Assembly: GCA_023393815.1 (NCBI GenBank)
Contig: JAEXBU010000077.1
Location: forward strand, 1 to 8,589
From: Bacillota bacterium
GTDB taxonomy: Bacteria; Bacillota; Clostridia; Tissierellales; Peptoniphilaceae
Direction: 5' to 3'
Length of the DNA stretch: 8,589 nucleotides
Below are positions 4,132-8,589 of this stretch, one piece after another. Positions within the stretch are counted from its first letter, which is position 1. Each line of letters begins with the position of its first letter. The notes under the pieces were generated by a model. It was not told the origin of the DNA and did not search any database. It was given only the letters and a program-made list of their open reading frames with translations. The position numbers and the translations under genes are program-made.

Positions 4132-7100
4132 ATGAGTCCCAGACAAAAAGATTTTTTACGAGAAATTATCGGACACAAAATGCGTTTTTTCTCCCTTTTG
4201 GCGTTGGTGCTTATCGGGGTGTTCGTCCTCGTGGGTCTCACGGTTACAGGGCCGATTATGCGCCGCACCGTGGCGGATACCTTGGCCGCGTCCAATGCCT
4301 ACGATCTGCGTCTGTTCGCAAGTGACGGGCTGGAAGATGAGGATTTGCGCCTAATCGGCGACGTGGAGGGAGTTCGGGATAAGGAATATTTTCACACCAC
4401 CTATTTGACCACGAGGGAATTAAAGACGGTGTATCTGTCTTCCCTTCCGAGAAAGATCAGTCGCCCGGTCGTAAAGGACGGGCGCTTGCCTCGGGAGAGT
4501 GGCGAAATTTTGCTGGATCGTTCCCTGTCCGGAACCTATAAGTTAAACGACGTAGTTCGTTTCGAGCGGGAAGAAAATGTACTGGACAAAGACGCACCGC
4601 CGGTGATGAATCGCTATACCTTCAAGGTGGTGGGTTTCGCCACCGATCCTCGGTTTTTAGACGATGCGGACAAGGGAAAGACGCCGAAAGGCGACAAGAT
4701 CGACGGATTTGCCTACGTCATGCCCGCGGATTTTAAGGATCCCACCGTAACCGAGGTGCACTTTCTCTTCGACGATTTAAAAGGCCTGCCTGTATATAGC
4801 GACCGATACGAGGAACGAAACGCCGCCCACAAGCGAGAGCTTAAGACCCTTTTTGCCCATCGGGGAGAGGAGCGTCTTCAGGCGCTGCTCGACGACAGGA
4901 GAAGCGACATAAAGAAGGGCGAATCGGATATAAAAAAAGGGTACGACGAACTGGAGGAAGGGAAGAAAAAACTGGACGACGGGGAAAAGACATTGGCCGA
5001 TGGAGAGCGCGCCCTCAGGGACAATCGCGCGAAGTTCGCCTCGGGCATTTCCGAAGGCGAATCGAAACTGGCCGCGTCCCTTGTGAAGTTACAGCAAGCG
5101 AAAAAAAGCATTCTCTTTCAACAAGAGCAGTTGAGCGCCGGAGAAAAGGCCCTGCTCGACGGGAAAAATGCCATTGCCGCCGCCATGGCGGACATTCAGG
5201 CCAAGGAAGAGGAGGCAAAGGGAGGTCTTGAGCGGTCGGAAGCGGCCATGGATCAGCTCTTAAAAGAAGAGCAAGCCTTAAACGAGGCAAAGAAAAAATT
5301 GGAGGCGGGAATCGTGCCTTCGCCGGATCTGCCACAGCTTCCCTATACCATCGAGGAATTGGACGAGGCGAGGGAAATCTCTGCCGCCGCGGAAAAGAGC
5401 CTTCCGCAGAAAAAGGCGGAGGTGAAAGAGGCTCAAGAGGCGCTGGACGAGGCGAAAGCATCCTTCGACGAAGCCGCGAGGACCCTAAAGGGCACGGGGG
5501 TAGACGGCGACGGATTGAAGGAAAAAATCGAAGCCCTGGAAACGACCTTGTCCCGTTTGAAAGAGGAGAAGGCACAAAGGGAGATCGATTCCGCGGCCTT
5601 AGATGAGGAAATTCGTCGTACGGAAAAAGAAAAGGCGGATCTGGAAGAAAAGTTAAAGGATCCGTCTTATATGGCCGCACAAAAGACCTTCGACGACAAG
5701 AAACAAGGCAAGGAAGCGGCCGAAGAGGCTTTGGCGCGGGCACAGGCGGAAGTCGCTGCTTTGAACAGCCGAAAGAAAGAAGCGGAGGAAAAAATTCGTC
5801 GCCAAGAAGAAGCGAAAGCTGTGCGGGAAGCGGGTTTAGAAAAAATGCGCCAACAAGAGAAGGCGCTTTTGTCGGAACGAGAAGCCCTGGAAGCGGCGAA
5901 AAAAGACTTAGCGGAAAAGGAAGCCCTTCTGTTAAAGAAGAATGAAGAGACTGTCGCCGGACGGAAAAAGGCGCAAGAAGCTCTCGAGTCCATCGCGCAG
6001 GGGAAGGCCGATCTGCGCATAAAAGAGGCCGAGCTGAATGAAAAGGAAAAAGCCCTTATAGAAGGCAAGGCCGCCATTGTCGCCGCGAAAAGCCAATGGG
6101 AGGAAGGGGAAGAGCAATACGCTTCCGGCGCGCGCCAACTGGCACAGAAAAAAAGAGAAGGTGCGCGAAAGCTCGATCAAGCCGCCGAGGAATTATTGCA
6201 AGGTCGCGACGACTTGGACCGTGCGCGAGCCGAGTACGAAGACAAGCGCTCCGACGCCTTAAAGGAATTGGTCGACGGGCAGAAAGATGTGGATCGGGCG
6301 AAGGAGCTGTTGACCATCCTGAAAAAGCCCGGCTACGTCATCATGCCTTTGAATGAAGAAACCCGCACCTTCGTCTTCTTGGACTACGCCGATCGAGTGG
6401 ACAAGCTCTCGGCGGTATTTCCCGTATTCCTCTTTTCTATCGCCATGCTCCTCGCCTCCACGGTCATGAATCGTATGGTGGATGAGGCACGCATATGGAT
6501 CGGCACGTACAAGGCTTTGGGCTATGACAACGGGGTTATCGGCCGAAAATACGTGCGCTTCGGCACCTTAGCTGCGCTGCTCGGCGGCATCCCCGGCGCG
6601 TTTTTAGGAAATTACCTTTTGAGCCGGGTAATCGCCGATGCCTATTTAAGCAGCGGCATTTTCGACCAACTGTCCATGGAACTGTACCCGGGGCACATTA
6701 TTTTCGCCGTCCTCATCGGCATGGTGGCGACGGGGCTGGTGGCCTATGTCAGCGTGTGGCGAAGTTTGAAACTCAAGACCGCAGCCCTTCTCTTGCCGAA
6801 ACAGCCGGCGAAAGGCACGCGAATTTTTCTGGAACGAATCAAGGGCGTTTGGAGCCGTCTGTCCTTCTTCCAAAAGGTGACGGCGAGAAATCTCTTTCGC
6901 GATAAAAAGCGTATGGTGATGACCATCGTCGGCGTTATGGGCTGTGTGGCCCTCTTAGTCTTGGGATTCGGTATTCGCACCTCTGTAGACGGATTGGTGG
7001 AAAAACAGTTCGATATTTTGAATCGATACGACCACATGGTTCTCTTCGAGCCTTTGTTGGATAAGGAAGACCACGCCGCCTACGAAAAGAAAATCGCAGG

Positions 7101-7983
7101 AGACAAAAACATTCGCGCCCGGGCTCGGGCCTATATGGAAAACTTGACCGTGGACGATGAAGGCTATTTAGATCAAGCGGTGACCATGATTGTTCCCGAG
7201 AGGGAAAAAGAATTGGATCAGGTCATAACCCTCCGAAATCGAAAAACCCAAAAGGCCATTCACCTGAAAGACGGCGTCGCCGTAACGGAGAAACTCGCCG
7301 CCATTAAGGGCGTGAAAGTAGGGGATACCCTCTCCGTGAAGGACGAAGACGACAAAGTCTACGACGTACCCGTCGCCGCCATTGCCGAAGGTTACGCCGG
7401 TCACAACCTGTATATGGATAGCGCCGTCTATGAAAAAATCTTTCACAAGACCTACAAGGCGAACGTGGATCTCGTAAACGCCGAAGGAAGAGACATTTCC
7501 TATTACAAGGATTTTGATTCCGTGGTGGCTCTAACGGGTACGTCGGACATTCGCCATCTAGTGGATGAAATCGCCGGCAACATTAATCTGATCGTATTCG
7601 TCATCTTGGCGGCCTCTTCCACCTTGGCCGTGGTGGTTCTTTCCACCTTGACCAATATCAACATCGAAGAACGGCGTAGAGAAATTTCCACCATTCGCGT
7701 TCTGGGCTTTTATCCGAAGGAAGTCACCCGCTACATTTACAGGGAGACGGGCGTATTAACCTCTATTGGCATTCTCTTGGGCTTTCTTGTGGGCAGGGGA
7801 CTGCACCTTTTGGTGATTCGCATGGTGGTACCGGATTTCGCCATGTTGGATCCCGGTCTGGATCCGATGAACTACCTGTTGTCCGCGGCGATTACGCTGG
7901 TTCTTTCCGTCCTCTTAATGGCCTACTTCCACCGGAAATTGCAAACCATCGATATGGTGGAAGCATTGAAAAGTGTGGAGTAA
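4132..7983 (+). CDS. FtsX-type ABC permease with very long internal coiled coil
   Basis: The product is 1283 residues, far above ordinary MacB/FtsX permeases (300-850). Order: TM1 at ~19-39; an extracytoplasmic globular domain (~42-245); predicted coiled coil (~250-726), Glu/Lys/Ala-rich with breaks near 392-408 (Pro-rich), 453-462 (Gly) and 508-514; first FtsX unit with TMs near 763-783, 811-834 and 857-876; then a second half with TM ~928-948, an extracytoplasmic domain (~950-1145) and TMs ~1151-1176, 1207-1230 and 1248-1266. Both FtsX loops are recognisable: ARIWIGTYKALGY and ERRREISTIRVLGF. The coiled coil replaces the usual short TM1-TM2 insert and should lie outside the membrane. Five glycine heptads (261-295) start it. 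An in-frame TTG at 4111 would add seven residues within the ATPase gene; I chose the ATG at 4132, 1 nt after the ATPase stop, although its ribosome binding site is weak. The substrate is unknown; export or cell-wall mechanotransmission is likely. Confidence 0.95.
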   Translation: MSPRQKDFLREIIGHKMRFFSLLALVLIGVFVLVGLTVTGPIMRRTVADTLAASNAYDLRLFASDGLEDEDLRLIGDVEGVRDKEYFHTTYLTTRELKTVYLSSLPRKISRPVVKDGRLPRESGEILLDRSLSGTYKLNDVVRFEREENVLDKDAPPVMNRYTFKVVGFATDPRFLDDADKGKTPKGDKIDGFAYVMPADFKDPTVTEVHFLFDDLKGLPVYSDRYEERNAAHKRELKTLFAHRGEERLQALLDDRRSDIKKGESDIKKGYDELEEGKKKLDDGEKTLADGERALRDNRAKFASGISEGESKLAASLVKLQQAKKSILFQQEQLSAGEKALLDGKNAIAAAMADIQAKEEEAKGGLERSEAAMDQLLKEEQALNEAKKKLEAGIVPSPDLPQLPYTIEELDEAREISAAAEKSLPQKKAEVKEAQEALDEAKASFDEAARTLKGTGVDGDGLKEKIEALETTLSRLKEEKAQREIDSAALDEEIRRTEKEKADLEEKLKDPSYMAAQKTFDDKKQGKEAAEEALARAQAEVAALNSRKKEAEEKIRRQEEAKAVREAGLEKMRQQEKALLSEREALEAAKKDLAEKEALLLKKNEETVAGRKKAQEALESIAQGKADLRIKEAELNEKEKALIEGKAAIVAAKSQWEEGEEQYASGARQLAQKKREGARKLDQAAEELLQGRDDLDRARAEYEDKRSDALKELVDGQKDVDRAKELLTILKKPGYVIMPLNEETRTFVFLDYADRVDKLSAVFPVFLFSIAMLLASTVMNRMVDEARIWIGTYKALGYDNGVIGRKYVRFGTLAALLGGIPGAFLGNYLLSRVIADAYLSSGIFDQLSMELYPGHIIFAVLIGMVATGLVAYVSVWRSLKLKTAALLLPKQPAKGTRIFLERIKGVWSRLSFFQKVTARNLFRDKKRMVMTIVGVMGCVALLVLGFGIRTSVDGLVEKQFDILNRYDHMVLFEPLLDKEDHAAYEKKIAGDKNIRARARAYMENLTVDDEGYLDQAVTMIVPEREKELDQVITLRNRKTQKAIHLKDGVAVTEKLAAIKGVKVGDTLSVKDEDDKVYDVPVAAIAEGYAGHNLYMDSAVYEKIFHKTYKANVDLVNAEGRDISYYKDFDSVVALTGTSDIRHLVDEIAGNINLIVFVILAASSTLAVVVLSTLTNINIEERRREISTIRVLGFYPKEVTRYIYRETGVLTSIGILLGFLVGRGLHLLVIRMVVPDFAMLDPGLDPMNYLLSAAITLVLSVLLMAYFHRKLQTIDMVEALKSVE

Positions 7984-7985
7984 AC

Positions 7986-8014
7986 TTGACAGAAGGAAGA
8001 AGTCGTGGTAGCAT
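7986..8014 (+). promoter_or_regulatory. Promoter of the MATE gene
   Basis: A perfect TTGACA (7986-7991), a 17-bp spacer and TAGCAT (8009-8014, 4 of 6) preceded by the extended -10 dinucleotide TG (8006-8007). The expected start is near 8020-8021. The -35 begins two bases after the permease stop codon, so the exporter has its own promoter although it follows the ABC operon on the same strand. Confidence 0.72.
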
Positions 8015-8025
8015 AGTGGAATGTA

Positions 8026-8049
8026 AAAGAGGGCCTGTGCGCCCTCTTT
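8026..8049 (+). terminator. Terminator-like hairpin in the MATE leader
   Basis: AAAGAGGGC (8026-8034) and GCCCTCTTT (8041-8049) form a perfect 9-bp stem with loop CTGTGC, followed by CCTTTGCC, a weak T tract. It can end the ABC transcript. It also lies about 5 nt downstream of the predicted MATE start, so MATE mRNA would begin with this hairpin, either as an attenuator or as a 5' stabilising stem. Confidence 0.55.
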
Positions 8050-8067
8050 CCTTTGCCTAAAAATATC

Positions 8068-8076
8068 AGGAGGTGA
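8068..8076 (+). promoter_or_regulatory. Strong ribosome binding site of the MATE gene
   Basis: AGGAGGTGA is a full-length match to the anti-Shine-Dalgarno sequence. Its AGGAGG core lies 6 nt before the ATG at 8080. It fixes that start over the nearby in-frame ATG five codons later. Confidence 0.8.
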
Positions 8077-8079
8077 CCG

Positions 8080-8589
8080 ATGGAAGAAAACAGAATGGGT
8101 TACGAGCCCATACCGAAGCTTTTGATGCGCGTTTCTCTGCCTATCGCTTTGTCCATGCTCGTTCAAGCCCTTTACAACATCGTCGACAGCATTTGGGTTT
8201 CTCGCATCGGCGAGCGCGCGCTGGCGGCCGTCAGCGTGGCCTTTCCCATGCAGATGCTCATTAACGCCTTTGCCGTTGGCGTCGGCGTGGGCATGAACGC
8301 CCTTTTGAGTCGTCACTTAGGGGCGAAAAATCAGCGGGAAGCCAATCTTTGCGCTCAAAACGGCATCTTTTTAAGTGTCGTCGTCGCCCTCTTATTCGCC
8401 GTCTTGGGATCCATGGCGGCGCCGAAATTAATCGCCATGCAAACAGCCGATCCCGCCATCGTCGAAGACGGGGTGCGGTACCTAAAAATTTGCTTTATGT
8501 TCAGCATCGGCCTGTGCGGACAGATCTGCATGGAACGCCTGCTGCAGTCCACGGGACTCGCTATTTACAGTATGTATACGCAGCTTTTT
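8080..8589 (+). CDS. MATE-family multidrug/cation-coupled exporter, N-terminal part
   Basis: The frame stays open to the window end, giving 170 of a usual ~450 residues. MATE proteins are twelve-helix inner-membrane antiporters that expel organic cations or metabolites using Na+ or H+ gradients. The N-terminus shows the family pattern: IPKLLMRVSLPIALSMLVQ followed by LYNIVDSIWVSRIGERALAA (about 11-50; TM1 and loop), then a second helix with AVSVAFPMQMLINAFAVGVG (50-69). ALLSRHLGAKN (74-84) and a third helix (~95-115) follow. The helix ending ERLLQSTG (152-159) is the usual fourth-helix signature. The LYNIVD and ALAAVS wording fits the MepA/DinF-like branch common in Bacillota. Substrates cannot be predicted. 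It is expressed from its own promoter downstream of the ABC operon; being a second exporter beside it does not show a shared substrate. Confidence 0.95.
   Translation, partial: MEENRMGYEPIPKLLMRVSLPIALSMLVQALYNIVDSIWVSRIGERALAAVSVAFPMQMLINAFAVGVGVGMNALLSRHLGAKNQREANLCAQNGIFLSVVVALLFAVLGSMAAPKLIAMQTADPAIVEDGVRYLKICFMFSIGLCGQICMERLLQSTGLAIYSMYTQLF

Noticed and set aside
5015..5743. Long Pro/Arg/Ser-rich minus-strand frames (also 5667-6077 and 5932-6180) under the coiled coil
   Set aside because: Glu/Lys/Ala codon runs rarely give stops on the opposite strand, so long antisense frames are expected. Their compositions are non-protein-like.
4890..6310. SMC/Rad50-type DNA-binding ATPase suggested by the coiled coil
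   Set aside because: There is no Walker A or signature motif in this protein, and it is framed by FtsX membrane units. The resemblance is only coiled-coil composition.
3429..7983. BceAB-type peptide-resistance transporter or a MacAB system
   Set aside because: No two-component system adjoins and no MacA-like adaptor gene is present. The permease's large insert is coiled coil rather than the usual BceB domain.

Overview
The window looks like chromosomal DNA of a low-to-mid GC Bacillota (Firmicutes) anaerobe. This rests on a clostridial-type glutamate dehydrogenase, a secreted protein with copper-amine-oxidase-N/stalk repeats, a YcxB-like membrane protein, strong AGGAGG ribosome binding sites and U-tract terminators. 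A Tissierellia/Peptoniphilaceae or related Clostridia source would fit, but the genus cannot be fixed from this sequence. There is no rRNA or tRNA gene, transposase or CRISPR array, and no sign of recent transfer.

Layout: (1) 2-565 is the C-terminal 187 residues of glutamate dehydrogenase, closed by a UUCG-tetraloop terminator. (2) 649-864 is an intergenic stretch with two structured elements, a 17-bp hairpin and a 48-nt fold, before a monocistronic lipoprotein gene (865-1596) with a YdjY-like domain and a CxxCxxxCP motif. (3) A bidirectional terminator (1631-1663) separates it from a convergent minus-strand pair: a YcxB-like membrane protein (2832-3314), then a secreted stalk-domain protein (1675-2814). 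(4) A 114-bp divergent promoter region (3315-3428) carries back-to-back promoter candidates and a GTTTAA-N5-TTAAAC dyad. (5) Rightward, a LolD/MacB-type ABC ATPase (3429-4130) is followed after 1 nt by a 1283-residue FtsX-type permease (4132-7983) with about 475 residues of predicted coiled coil between its first and second membrane segments. (6) A strong promoter starting 2 nt after the permease stop drives a MATE-family exporter (8080 to the window end, truncated) through a leader that contains a terminator-like hairpin.

The ATPase and permease should form one transporter: two ATPase subunits powering a permease whose coiled coil projects outside the membrane. By analogy with MacB and FtsEX this would be mechanotransmission rather than simple import. 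The divergent YcxB-like and stalk-domain genes also encode envelope proteins and share the control region, so the four genes may form a cell-envelope module. That link is inference from arrangement. The most notable items are the coiled-coil permease with its glycine-heptad base, the shared operator-like dyad, and the lipoprotein's ferredoxin-like motif lacking its first cysteine.
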